Shown here piece by piece: positions 18,840 through 26,084 of a DNA stretch of 64,000 nucleotides. Positions within the stretch are counted from its first letter, which is position 1, and every line of letters starts with the position of its first letter. The stretch comes from Pseudothioglobus sp905182815 (GTDB lineage Bacteria; Pseudomonadota; Gammaproteobacteria; PS1; Pseudothioglobaceae), in contig NZ_CP159805.1 of assembly GCF_048087625.1 (NCBI RefSeq), positions 1,054,001 through 1,118,000 on the forward strand, given 5' to 3'. The position numbers and the translations under genes are program-made. The notes beneath the pieces are model-generated. The model saw nothing but the letters and a program-made list of their open reading frames with translations, had not been told where the DNA came from and searched no databases.

Positions 18840-19148
18840 TTATTGAAAGTTGTCTCTGCCACACTTCCAGCAAAAATCAAAAGTTTGATCATTGATCTCA
18901 TTACAACCCCCACACTTCCAAGTAATTAAGCTTATTTCAGTGTCAATTGACTCAATAACTTTTTTAGCCTCTTCTAGCTCACTATCTTTTAAAAGCCAGA
19001 CCTCCGGCCAAGTATCGAAGGGGGCTAAACCACCAGATGCACTCGATGCAAACTCGTTATTAAGAACGACCTCATAACCGTTATTAATTAAAACGTTTTT
19101 AACATTCATCACCATTATTCGATTTTCATTCGTATACAAGAGTTTCAT
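18840..19148 (-). CDS. DUF2007 domain protein with C-terminal zinc ribbon
   Basis: 102 residues. The N-terminal two thirds fit DUF2007, a small ferredoxin-like signal-transducing fold: KLLYTNENRIMVMNVKNVL, NNGYEVVLNNEF, PEVWLLKDSELEEAKKVIE. A zinc ribbon follows: WKCGGCNEINDQTFDFCWKCG, with CxxC pairs separated by about a dozen residues. Function unknown. It lies 13 bases downstream of mgtE on the same strand and could be in the hpf-mgtE transcript. Confidence 0.8.
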   Translation of the reverse strand: MKLLYTNENRIMVMNVKNVLINNGYEVVLNNEFASSASGGLAPFDTWPEVWLLKDSELEEAKKVIESIDTEISLITWKCGGCNEINDQTFDFCWKCGRDNFQ

Positions 19149-19161
19149 TTGAGTGCAAAAA

Positions 19162-20517
19162 TCAGATAAATAAAGCTGCTAACCCAAGGAAGGCTACAAA
19201 TCCAATGACATCAGTAATAGTTGTGAGAATAACTCCTCCAGCCAAAGCAGGATCTATCTTTAACTTAGTAAGTGCCAAAGGTAAAAATGCACCAGAAAAA
19301 GCAGCAACAAGTAAATTGGTAATTATTGCAAGCGCTATGACTAAGCTCAGCAGTAAGTCAGAAAACCAGTAGTAAGTAATTAGGCCAATAACGATAGACC
19401 AAATTATGCCATTGAGGCCACTTACTGCAACTTCTTTGTTTATTAAAGTTTTGATGTTAGCTGAGGTTACCCTTCCCGTTGCAATTCCTCGAGTAACTAT
19501 TATCAGCGTTTGAGTACCTGCAATACCGCCCATACTAGCAACTACTGGCATTAATATTGCTAAAGCAATTTTTTGCTGCAAGGTGGCTTCAAAAAGACCG
19601 ATAAAGTAGACCGCAATAAATGCCGTTATTAAATTAACTCCTAGCCAGACACTTCGGCGCTTTGAGCTTTGGAAAATAGGGGCAAAGACATCCTCATCCT
19701 CGTCCAAACCAACCATGGACATCACAGAATGTTCAGCCTGATCACGAATTACATCAACCACATCATCAATTGTAATTCGCCCAACTAACTGATTATTCTC
19801 ATCAATCACGGGAGCTGAAATTAAATTTCTTTGTTCAAATAGTATAGCTACTTCAGATTCATCAGTATCAGCATTAATTGGTTTTGAAGCTTCATTGTTA
19901 GTCAATGAATCGACCATTTGCTCTGGCCCTTCAGTTAACAAGGTAGTAATAAGTAAGGAGCCTAAATAATTAAAGTCTCTATCAACAACAAAAATTTGGT
20001 CAGTGTCTACTGGCATCTCTTTCAATAGCCTTAAATATCTTATTACAGCTCTTATTGTGACATCAGGTCTGACAGTTATAAAGTCAGTATTCATTAATCC
20101 ACCAGCAGAGTCTTCAGGGTAGCTCAGAATTTTGTTAAGGCGCTCTCGATGTTTAAAATCGAGTGTCAATAAAAGGCTATGAACAGCTGACTCAGGTAGG
20201 TTTGGAACAATATCTGCTAAGTCATCTGTATCTAATTTTTCAGTAGCCTTAACAAGATCATCTACCAACATTTCGCCAATTAACTGGGACTGGACATCTT
20301 CATTAACCTCTTTTAAAACTTCACCCTGGATTGAAATTTCAATCCCAGGCCAAATAACTGCTCTATCTTTTGGTTGAATGGCCTCTAAAAGTCTTGCTAT
20401 TTCTCCAGGATGAAGTTCTTTGATTTGATATTTTGCCTCATCATGATTTGATGCTTCTAATGAAATCATTAAATTTTGAAGGCTTACTTCGAAATTAGTA
20501 AGTTCAACTTCAGCCAT
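19162..20517 (-). CDS. mgtE: Magnesium transporter MgtE
   Basis: Mg2+ channel of the inner membrane gated by cytoplasmic Mg2+. I start at 20517 (MAEVELTNFEV) because an upstream TTG in the same frame lies inside a perfect hairpin. Domains: N-terminal superhelical domain (about 1-125), two CBS domains (about 130-245), and a five-helix pore domain. PVVASMGGIAGTQTLIIVTRGIA matches the conserved pore helix, and PALAGGVILTTITDVIGF holds the conserved metal-site Asp. 451 residues, normal length. It follows hpf on the same strand. Confidence 0.93.
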   Translation of the reverse strand: MAEVELTNFEVSLQNLMISLEASNHDEAKYQIKELHPGEIARLLEAIQPKDRAVIWPGIEISIQGEVLKEVNEDVQSQLIGEMLVDDLVKATEKLDTDDLADIVPNLPESAVHSLLLTLDFKHRERLNKILSYPEDSAGGLMNTDFITVRPDVTIRAVIRYLRLLKEMPVDTDQIFVVDRDFNYLGSLLITTLLTEGPEQMVDSLTNNEASKPINADTDESEVAILFEQRNLISAPVIDENNQLVGRITIDDVVDVIRDQAEHSVMSMVGLDEDEDVFAPIFQSSKRRSVWLGVNLITAFIAVYFIGLFEATLQQKIALAILMPVVASMGGIAGTQTLIIVTRGIATGRVTSANIKTLINKEVAVSGLNGIIWSIVIGLITYYWFSDLLLSLVIALAIITNLLVAAFSGAFLPLALTKLKIDPALAGGVILTTITDVIGFVAFLGLAALFI

Positions 20518-20538
20518 ATTTATAATCCAATGGTTTAG

Positions 20539-20569
20539 ACTGCATAACAAGCTTAACTTGTTATGCAGT
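20539..20569 (-). repeat. Perfect 13-bp inverted repeat before mgtE
   Basis: Arms at 20539-20551 and 20557-20569 (ACTGCATAACAAG and its complement) with a 5-base loop. It sits between hpf and mgtE, 22 bases before the mgtE start. No T-run follows on either strand, so it is not a standard terminator. It may act as an mRNA stabiliser, processing site or leader hairpin. Confidence 0.7.
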
Positions 20570-20597
20570 TATTACATCGTATTATAATTTATATAAG

Positions 20598-20891
20598 CTA
20601 AGCTCTGTGGTTATGTAGTTTTTCTTTATGCTTGATTATTTGAGAATCAAGCTTATTAATTAGTTGATCAATAGAAACATACATATCGCTACTTTGGGCT
20701 TTTGCAAATAAATCAGCCCCACTAACATGAATAGTTGCTTCGGCTTTTTGAAGATCTTTTTGCACTTCTAAAATCATGTTAACATTCATAACATTATCAA
20801 AGTGATGCTTTATTTTTGTGAGTTTATCACTCGTATGCTGCCTGATAGAAGATGTAATATCAAGATGATGACCAGAAAGGTTAAGTTGCAT
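20598..20891 (-). CDS. hpf: Ribosome hibernation promoting factor, short form
   Basis: 97 residues, the short HPF/YfiA type. MQLNLSGHHLDITSSIRQHTSDKLTKI is the family N-terminus; the KAEATIHVSGADLFAKAQSSDMYVSID core is the betaalphabetabetabetaalpha ribosome-binding fold. It binds the 30S decoding region and helps inactivate ribosomes in starvation. The usual neighbours rpoN and ptsN are absent here; mgtE follows at about 80 bases. No long C-terminal dimerisation domain, as in other gammaproteobacteria. Confidence 0.92.
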   Translation of the reverse strand: MQLNLSGHHLDITSSIRQHTSDKLTKIKHHFDNVMNVNMILEVQKDLQKAEATIHVSGADLFAKAQSSDMYVSIDQLINKLDSQIIKHKEKLHNHRA

Positions 20892-21024
20892 TTTTACTCC
20901 TTAGATTAATGAAATAAAATTGTGTTTCTTGCAGCCATATTGTGTCATAAATTGATCATACTATTGGACTTTTTTATCTTTTTTATTAAGCAAATTACAG
21001 AAAGTATGAGTAAAGAAATTAGGA

Positions 21025-21030
21025 TATAAT
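21025..21030 (+). promoter_or_regulatory. -10 element for the argD leader
   Basis: A consensus TATAAT 30 bases upstream of the leader-peptide ATG. No good -35 box is visible at 16-18 bases, so strength or activator dependence is unknown. It is the only consensus -10 I noticed between hpf and argD. Confidence 0.5.
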
Positions 21031-21059
21031 TAATCTTTTGAGTTTTACTGAATATTGAA

Positions 21060-21149
21060 ATGTTATCTGAATCACGCCGAATAAAACCTTATATTTCTCG
21101 AAGATCTTGTCTTCAAGTTTATTTATTAATGGTGGCTAATTTGCCTTAA
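21060..21149 (+). CDS. Putative arginine leader peptide of argD-argF
   Basis: 29 codons from ATG to TAA in the leader between a consensus -10 and an intrinsic terminator. The peptide carries two Arg pairs (codons 6-7, CGC CGA; codons 14-15, CGA AGA), in SESRRIKP and ISRRSCL, and ends NLP-stop. Four Arg in 29 residues ahead of arginine-biosynthesis genes suggests a sensor of charged tRNA-Arg. The stop codon lies inside a 7-bp hairpin (21139-21145 with 21153-21159). No clear Shine-Dalgarno is seen. Enrichment alone is modest; the case rests on the downstream alternative RNA folds. Confidence 0.55.
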   Translation: MLSESRRIKPYISRRSCLQVYLLMVANLP

Positions 21150-21195
21150 TCTGGCAAATAACTTAGATTCAAAAGCCCCATTATGGGGCTTTTTT
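21126..21195 (+). promoter_or_regulatory. Candidate attenuator of argD-argF: antiterminator versus terminator
   Basis: The segment 21127-21137 (TAATGGTGGCT) can pair with 21174-21183 (AGCCCCATTA) over 10 bp with one bulged T. The latter is the 5' arm and loop of the terminator at 21171-21195, so the two folds exclude each other. A hairpin at 21139-21159 would stack inside the antiterminator. A ribosome stalled at Arg codons 14-15 would leave 21127-21137 free; one at the stop (21147-21149) would cover it. Confidence 0.55.
21171..21195 (+). terminator. Intrinsic terminator in the argD leader
   Basis: Perfect 10-bp stem (21171-21180 AAAAGCCCCA with 21184-21193) and 3-base loop, ending in six Ts. 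It lies 22 bases after the leader-peptide stop and 23 bases before the argD ATG, so it must be bypassed for argD expression from the promoter upstream. Confidence 0.9.
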
Positions 21196-21217
21196 ATTTA
21201 TTAACTGGAATTTTTTT

Positions 21218-22381
21218 ATGTCAAACTTAATGTCTAACTATTACCCACTCGAGGTTACCTTTGTAAAAGGGAGTGGCTGTTGGTTAACTGATACATCTGG
21301 ATATGAATACCTTGATGCACTTTCAGGCATTGGCGTAGTGAACCTTGGCCACTCTCATCCAGCAATTACAAAGAGTATAGTCAATCAGTCAAAAAAACTA
21401 CTTCACACCTCAAATGTTTACCGCATTGCAAACCAAGAAAAACTGGCAACACGCCTATGTCAACTTGCTAATATGGACAAAGCCTTCTTTTCAAACTCTG
21501 GAGCTGAAGCGAATGAAGCTGCCATTAAAATTGCTAGGCTGTATGCACGCTCTAAAAATATTCATAATCCAATTGTTTTAACTGCAAATAAAGGTTTTCA
21601 TGGAAGAACAATGGCAACTCTTTCTGCAACAGGTCAAAGCAAAGTTCAAGAGGGTTTTGCTCCACTAATGAGTGAGTTTGTTCATGTTGACTTTGATGAC
21701 ATTGATGCTATTAATAAATACAGTAAAAATAAAGATGTAGTTGCTGTCATGCTTGAACCTGTGCAAGGAGAGGCTGGAGTTATAATTCCTCAATCAGATT
21801 ACTTAAATAAAGTCCAAATACTTTGTGAACAAAATGAATGGCTCTATATTCTTGATGAAGTTCAGGCAGGAATGGGAAGAACAGGAAGGCTTTTTGCTCA
21901 CCAACACAACAAAATTACTCCTGATATTCTCTGCCTTGCAAAAGGCTTAGGTAACGGCGTTCCAATTGGAGCTTGCCTAGCCAAAGGTAAAGCTGCTGAG
22001 ATGCTAACTCCAGGAACTCATGGCTCAACCTTTGGAGGTAACCCACTAGTAACGGGCGTAGCTTCAAGTGTTCTTGACGTCTTTGAGAATGACTTAATTC
22101 TTGATAACGTAATGAAAATGAGTCAATATTTTGAGTCAGAATTTAAGTCCAAAATAATGAGTTATAGTGTGGTAAGGGAGCTAAGGATCAAAGGCCTGAT
22201 GATTGGTATTGGACTTGATGAAAATATTATTGATTGCAGCAAACTTACTCAAAAGGCTTTAGAAGACAAGCTATTAATAAACATCACTGGTAATTCTATT
22301 AGAATGCTGCCGCCACTAATAATATCTAAAAAAGAAATTGATATCTTGATCAATAAGATTATAAAACTAATTACTATTTAG
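21218..22381 (+). CDS. argD: Acetylornithine aminotransferase
   Basis: PLP-dependent enzyme making N-acetylornithine in arginine synthesis; members often also serve in lysine synthesis. 387 residues, class III aminotransferase. Visible: SGIGVVNLGHSHPAI, NSGAEANEAAIKIARLYA, the PLP-binding Asp in LDEVQAGMGRTGR, and the Schiff-base Lys in CLAKGLGNGVPIGA. GSTFGGNPLVTGVASSVLD is also typical. It lies behind the putative attenuator and 8 bases before argF, a clear two-gene operon. The assignment to ArgD rather than another class III enzyme is supported by argF next door. Confidence 0.92.
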   Translation: MSNLMSNYYPLEVTFVKGSGCWLTDTSGYEYLDALSGIGVVNLGHSHPAITKSIVNQSKKLLHTSNVYRIANQEKLATRLCQLANMDKAFFSNSGAEANEAAIKIARLYARSKNIHNPIVLTANKGFHGRTMATLSATGQSKVQEGFAPLMSEFVHVDFDDIDAINKYSKNKDVVAVMLEPVQGEAGVIIPQSDYLNKVQILCEQNEWLYILDEVQAGMGRTGRLFAHQHNKITPDILCLAKGLGNGVPIGACLAKGKAAEMLTPGTHGSTFGGNPLVTGVASSVLDVFENDLILDNVMKMSQYFESEFKSKIMSYSVVRELRIKGLMIGIGLDENIIDCSKLTQKALEDKLLINITGNSIRMLPPLIISKKEIDILINKIIKLITI

Positions 22382-22389
22382 GAATAACT

Positions 22390-23292
22390 ATGCCCAATCA
22401 TTTCATCGATTTTGACCAATTCTCTCAAAATGATTTACAAGGAATTATAGATCGAGCTATCTTGCTTAAAAAAGAGCATAAATCTGGACTTATAAATGAA
22501 ACCCTTAAAAACAAAACTTTAGCAATGATTTTTGATAAATCCTCTACCCGAACTAGAGTTTCATTTGAAGCAGGAATGACGCAGCTTGGTGGACAGTCAC
22601 TTTTTCTCTCTGAAAAAGATATACAACTAGGAAGAGGTGAGCCAATTACTGATAGCGCTATAGTTATTAGCTCTATGGTTGATGCAATAATGCTAAGAAT
22701 GTCCTCACATGAAGATATAGTTGAGTTTTCAAAGCATTCAAGTAAGCCAGTTATTAACGCTCTTTCAGACGAATCTCATCCTTGCCAAATACTTGCCGAC
22801 TTAATGACTTATCAAGAACATAAAGGCTCAATCAAAGGTAAAAAAATAGCATGGATTGGTGACGGCTGCAATGTTTGTCAGACATATATGCAAGCTGCAG
22901 CAATATTTGACTTTGACCTTTCGATTGCAACTCCAGTTGGTTATGGACCATCTGATGATTTTATTGAAAAATATAAAAAAAATATCAGTTATTTTACAAA
23001 TCCTAATGATGCTTGCAGAGGCGTCGACATTATTGTTACTGATGTTTGGACTAGTATGGGACAAGAATTAGAAATAAAACAGAGAGAAGCAGCGTTTAAG
23101 GGCTTTCAAGTTGATCAAAAATTGATGAATCAGGCTAAAGATGATGCAATATTTATGCACTGCCTTCCAGCCTATAGAGGCAAAGAGGTAAGTGCAGAGG
23201 TGATTGATGGAGAACAGAGTGTTGTATGGAGTGAAGCTGAAAATCGACTACATGTTCAGAAATCACTATTACTGTATCTGATTAAAGACTAA
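22390..23292 (+). CDS. argF: Ornithine carbamoyltransferase
   Basis: Forms citrulline from ornithine and carbamoyl phosphate. 300 residues, normal. Visible: carbamoyl-phosphate loop STRTRVSFEAGM (about residues 48-60), SHPCQILADLMT (about 133), WIGDGCNVCQTYMQA in the ornithine domain, and the catalytic HCLPAYRGKEV near residue 257. AGGAA precedes the ATG. Its last four bases overlap the end of the convergent queH gene, with no terminator between them. Confidence 0.95.
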   Translation: MPNHFIDFDQFSQNDLQGIIDRAILLKKEHKSGLINETLKNKTLAMIFDKSSTRTRVSFEAGMTQLGGQSLFLSEKDIQLGRGEPITDSAIVISSMVDAIMLRMSSHEDIVEFSKHSSKPVINALSDESHPCQILADLMTYQEHKGSIKGKKIAWIGDGCNVCQTYMQAAAIFDFDLSIATPVGYGPSDDFIEKYKKNISYFTNPNDACRGVDIIVTDVWTSMGQELEIKQREAAFKGFQVDQKLMNQAKDDAIFMHCLPAYRGKEVSAEVIDGEQSVVWSEAENRLHVQKSLLLYLIKD

Positions 23293-23981
23293 TCTAGTTG
23301 AGATAGTTTTAACTTAGCTTCCTGATAGAACTTAACACCTCTTTCAATCTTTTCTCTACCCTTTGAGATTCTCCAATTATTAGTATCTCTAAGTGAATAG
23401 ACGCATCCACAATACTCCTGCTGATAGAAGTTTTCTTTTTTGGATACCTCAAGCATCCTAGAAGATCCTCCTTGTTTGCGCCAATTAAAATCCCAATAGG
23501 GAACATTGTGTGGCTCAGAAGATCTGGCACCTGAGTCATTAATTTGCTTCATGTCTTTCCAGCGAGAAATTCCAAGTGTTGAAGAAATAATATCAAAATT
23601 ATTTTCAGAGGCATATTTAGCTGTTTTTTGAAACCTCATATCAAAACAAGTAGAACATCTCTCTCCTCTTTCTGGCTCATTCTCTTGGCCTTTTGTTCTC
23701 GAAAACCACTCATCACGATCATAATCTGCATCAATAATTGGCATCCCAAGTTTTTTTGCAAAGCGAATATTTTCTTCTTTTCTAAGCTCATACTCCTCAA
23801 AAGGATGAATATTTGGATTATAGAAAAAAATTGTTGTCTCAATTTCTGATGCGGCCAAAGCCTCCATAATTTCTCCAGCACAAGGGGCACAGCATGAGTG
23901 CATTAATAGTCTTTTTTCACCATTAGGAGTCTCTAGCTTCGGTCTCTTATATGAGTTAAGCGAATAGTCTATTTGAGACAT
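23289..23981 (-). CDS. queH: Epoxyqueuosine reductase QueH
   Basis: Last step of queuosine synthesis in tRNA, the non-cobalamin alternative to QueG. 230 residues. Cysteine motifs match the QueH (DUF208) family: LMHSCCAPCAGEIM near the N-terminus, GERCSTCFDMR in the middle, and QEYCGCVYSLRD near the C-terminus; these bind a 4Fe-4S cluster and an adjacent iron. It overlaps the HolD-like gene upstream by 13 bases. queE elsewhere in the window belongs to the same pathway. Confidence 0.93.
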   Translation of the reverse strand: MSQIDYSLNSYKRPKLETPNGEKRLLMHSCCAPCAGEIMEALAASEIETTIFFYNPNIHPFEEYELRKEENIRFAKKLGMPIIDADYDRDEWFSRTKGQENEPERGERCSTCFDMRFQKTAKYASENNFDIISSTLGISRWKDMKQINDSGARSSEPHNVPYWDFNWRKQGGSSRMLEVSKKENFYQQEYCGCVYSLRDTNNWRISKGREKIERGVKFYQEAKLKLSQLD

Positions 23982-24382
23982 TGTTTAACCTTTTTTAAAA
24001 TCTCCCAAGATTCACGCTTAAGAGTTGGATTCTTTAAAATATCTCTTGGGTGATGCATTAAAAAAAGAGCTGATTTATTTGACTCATAAGAAGAGCCCAT
24101 TACCATTACAACCTCTGATGGATTATTTTTTATATACTCATCAATAAGGTTTTTTTTAAGTGAAACAAGCTGAGCATTCTTAATACTGAAACTGATAGAT
24201 TCAAGCATTTTCATTAACAGGTTTTGACTGTCGCCTTTTGAGCAAAATGAGTCTTGAGCCCCTACTTCTACAATTAAAAGCTTTATAGGCTGCTCAGGAG
24301 ATTTGTTTAACTCAATTTTTGAATAGAGAAAATCTGGAATTCCTAAAGCTTCAAGATATTTATTTCTTAACTGCATACTCAA
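23969..24382 (-). CDS. Hypothetical protein, possible DNA polymerase III psi (HolD)-like
   Basis: 137 residues. LRNKYLEALGIPDFLY at the start and HHPRDILKNPTLKRESWEILKKVK at the end (read as two short motifs) resemble small uracil-glycosylase-fold proteins annotated in gammaproteobacteria as HolD-like or of unknown function. Psi bridges the clamp loader to SSB. Here it overlaps leuA by 4 bases and queH by 13, so it is translated within a leuA-queH unit. I did not find catalytic residues of an active uracil glycosylase. The family guess is moderate; the role is not shown. Confidence 0.45.
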   Translation of the reverse strand: MSMQLRNKYLEALGIPDFLYSKIELNKSPEQPIKLLIVEVGAQDSFCSKGDSQNLLMKMLESISFSIKNAQLVSLKKNLIDEYIKNNPSEVVMVMGSSYESNKSALFLMHHPRDILKNPTLKRESWEILKKVKQCLK

Positions 24383-25911
24383 ATCTGCGGATGAGCTCTC
24401 TCAACATTTGTCATTACTTTGTTAAGAGCATTGACATATGCTTTAGCGGATGAAGTAATAATATCTGTATCAACCCCCTGTCCATTTACAATTTTCCCTT
24501 CATGCTCCAAACGAACATTGACTTCTCCAAGAGAGTCGGTTCCTTGAGTTACATTTGTTACAGAATACAATTGAAGCTTTGGATCAATATCAACTAATGA
24601 AAGTATTGCGTTAAACGTGGCATCAACTGCACCAGATGTTTTAGCTGAAGCACTTTGCTCAACACCATTTATCAACAGTGTTACATCTGCAGTATTCTCT
24701 TTCCCAGATTCAGCAGATACTTTGAGTGAAATCAAGTGAATTGTTTCAGATGACTCAGTTTGGGCATCTGAAACCAAAGCCTGAAGATCTTCATCAAAAA
24801 TATCATGCTTTTTATCAGCTAAGGTTTTAAATCTAGAAAAAGCATCATTTAGCGCTTCATCGGAATCAAAATCAATACCTAATTCTGTAAGTCTAGCTTT
24901 AAAAGCATTCCGGCCAGAATGTTTCCCAAGTACTAATGAATTCTGATTCCATCCAACATCCTCTGCCCTCATGATTTCATAGGTCTCTCTATGCTTAAGG
25001 ACTCCATCTTGATGAATTCCAGCTTCATGCGCAAAAGCATTAGCTCCAACAATAGCTTTGTTTGGTTGAACAACAAACCCAGTAATGGAAGATACTAATC
25101 TAGAGGCAGCAAGAATACCTGTAGCATCAATATTTGTATCTAGCCTAAATACATCCTGCCGAGTTCGAACAGCCATTACAACCTCTTCAAGAGAGGTATT
25201 CCCAGCTCTTTCTCCAAGCCCATTAATAGTGCATTCAATTTGTCTTGCGCCATTTAAAACTGCAGAAAGTGAGTTAGAAACTGCAAGACCTAAATCATTA
25301 TGACAGTGTGCAGAGAAAATTGCCTTATCAGAATTTGGAATTCTCTCAATTAATTCTCTCATTGTTTCACCAAATTGATGAGGTATATTGTAACCAACTG
25401 TATCTGGAATATTAATTGTTGTTGCTCCAGCATTAATAGCTGACTCAATTATTCGGCAGAGAAAATCAATATCTGAACGACCAGCATCTTCTGGACTAAA
25501 CTCAATATTATCAGTAAACTTTGTTGCTCTTTTAACAGAGCGAATTGCTTGAGTGACAACTTCATCAGGTGTCATTCTTAGCTTCATCTTCATATGAATA
25601 TCAGAGGTTGCTATAAAAGTATGAATTCGAGCAGAATTTGCACCTTTAATAGATTCTCCTGCGCGATCAATATCTTTATCAAGAGCCCTTGCTAATGAAC
25701 ACACTGTTGAATCTTTCACGGCTTTAGCAACTGCTTGAACAGCTTCAAAGTCACCTTGAGATGCAATTGCAAAACCAGCTTCAATAACATCAACTCTCAT
25801 TTTTTCTAAACTTTTAGCGATACGAACTTTTTCATCCTTGGTCATAGATGCACCAGGTGATTGTTCTCCATCTCTAAGTGTTGTATCAAAAATTATTAGT
25901 TTTTCGGACAT
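24379..25911 (-). CDS. leuA: 2-isopropylmalate synthase
   Basis: First committed step of leucine synthesis: acetyl-CoA plus 2-ketoisovalerate. 510 residues. Visible: FDTTLRDGEQSPGASMT at the start, metal-binding HxH in SAHCHNDLGLAVSNSL (about residues 200-215), GLGERAGNTSLEEVVMA, and a C-terminal allosteric leucine-binding domain (about 390-500) ending ALNKVMTN. It is preceded by a leucine-rich leader peptide on the same strand. Downstream genes overlap it, so HolD-like and QueH would share its regulation. Confidence 0.96.
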   Translation of the reverse strand: MSEKLIIFDTTLRDGEQSPGASMTKDEKVRIAKSLEKMRVDVIEAGFAIASQGDFEAVQAVAKAVKDSTVCSLARALDKDIDRAGESIKGANSARIHTFIATSDIHMKMKLRMTPDEVVTQAIRSVKRATKFTDNIEFSPEDAGRSDIDFLCRIIESAINAGATTINIPDTVGYNIPHQFGETMRELIERIPNSDKAIFSAHCHNDLGLAVSNSLSAVLNGARQIECTINGLGERAGNTSLEEVVMAVRTRQDVFRLDTNIDATGILAASRLVSSITGFVVQPNKAIVGANAFAHEAGIHQDGVLKHRETYEIMRAEDVGWNQNSLVLGKHSGRNAFKARLTELGIDFDSDEALNDAFSRFKTLADKKHDIFDEDLQALVSDAQTESSETIHLISLKVSAESGKENTADVTLLINGVEQSASAKTSGAVDATFNAILSLVDIDPKLQLYSVTNVTQGTDSLGEVNVRLEHEGKIVNGQGVDTDIITSSAKAYVNALNKVMTNVERAHPQI

Positions 25912-25963
25912 TAATTGCTCCTTTTTATTTTACGAATTTTATCTTAAATTTTAGTGATAGACT

Positions 25964-26000
25964 TTCGTCTATTATGATTATTATTGCCTTACGGCAATAA
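25964..26000 (-). promoter_or_regulatory. Paired hairpins in the leuA leader
   Basis: Two adjacent perfect stem-loops lie between the leader peptide and leuA: 25981-26000 (8 bp, spanning the leader stop codon) and 25964-25979 (6 bp, ATAGAC/GTCTAT, 4-base loop). The second is followed on the minus strand by an AT-rich stretch, not a clean T-run, so termination is only possible. A third fold, AAGCAA with TTGCTT, lies inside the leader-peptide coding region. Confidence 0.55.
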
Positions 26001-26063
26001 TCGCAACAAAGCAAAGAGCTTGCTTAGTGAAAGTAATGTGATTGAATTAAGGTTCTTAATCAT
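25989..26063 (-). CDS. Leucine leader peptide (leuL-type)
   Basis: 24 codons, ATG to TAA, on the minus strand just upstream of leuA. Nine of 24 residues are leucine, in ITLLSLSKL and FALLRLLP. Such leader peptides, well known in proteobacterial leu operons, sense leucyl-tRNA: ribosome stalling at Leu codons changes downstream RNA folding. The stop codon lies in an 8-bp hairpin. A TATAAT on the minus strand at 26077-26072 puts the expected transcript start only a few bases before the ATG, so the leader may be nearly leaderless. It is not homologous to E. coli LeuL at sequence level as far as I can tell. Confidence 0.75.
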   Translation of the reverse strand: MIKNLNSITLLSLSKLFALLRLLP

Positions 26064-26071
26064 AAGTGAAG

Positions 26072-26077
26072 ATTATA
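26072..26077 (-). promoter_or_regulatory. -10 element of the leuA leader
   Basis: Consensus TATAAT read on the minus strand, located just past the pssA stop. No strong -35 is seen 16-18 bases upstream. Transcription would begin about 2-3 bases before the leader-peptide ATG. Confidence 0.45.
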
Positions 26078-26084
26078 AAGCAAC

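Noticed and set aside
22828..23071. Frames inside argF on both strands
   Set aside because: Shadows of a well-conserved coding region.
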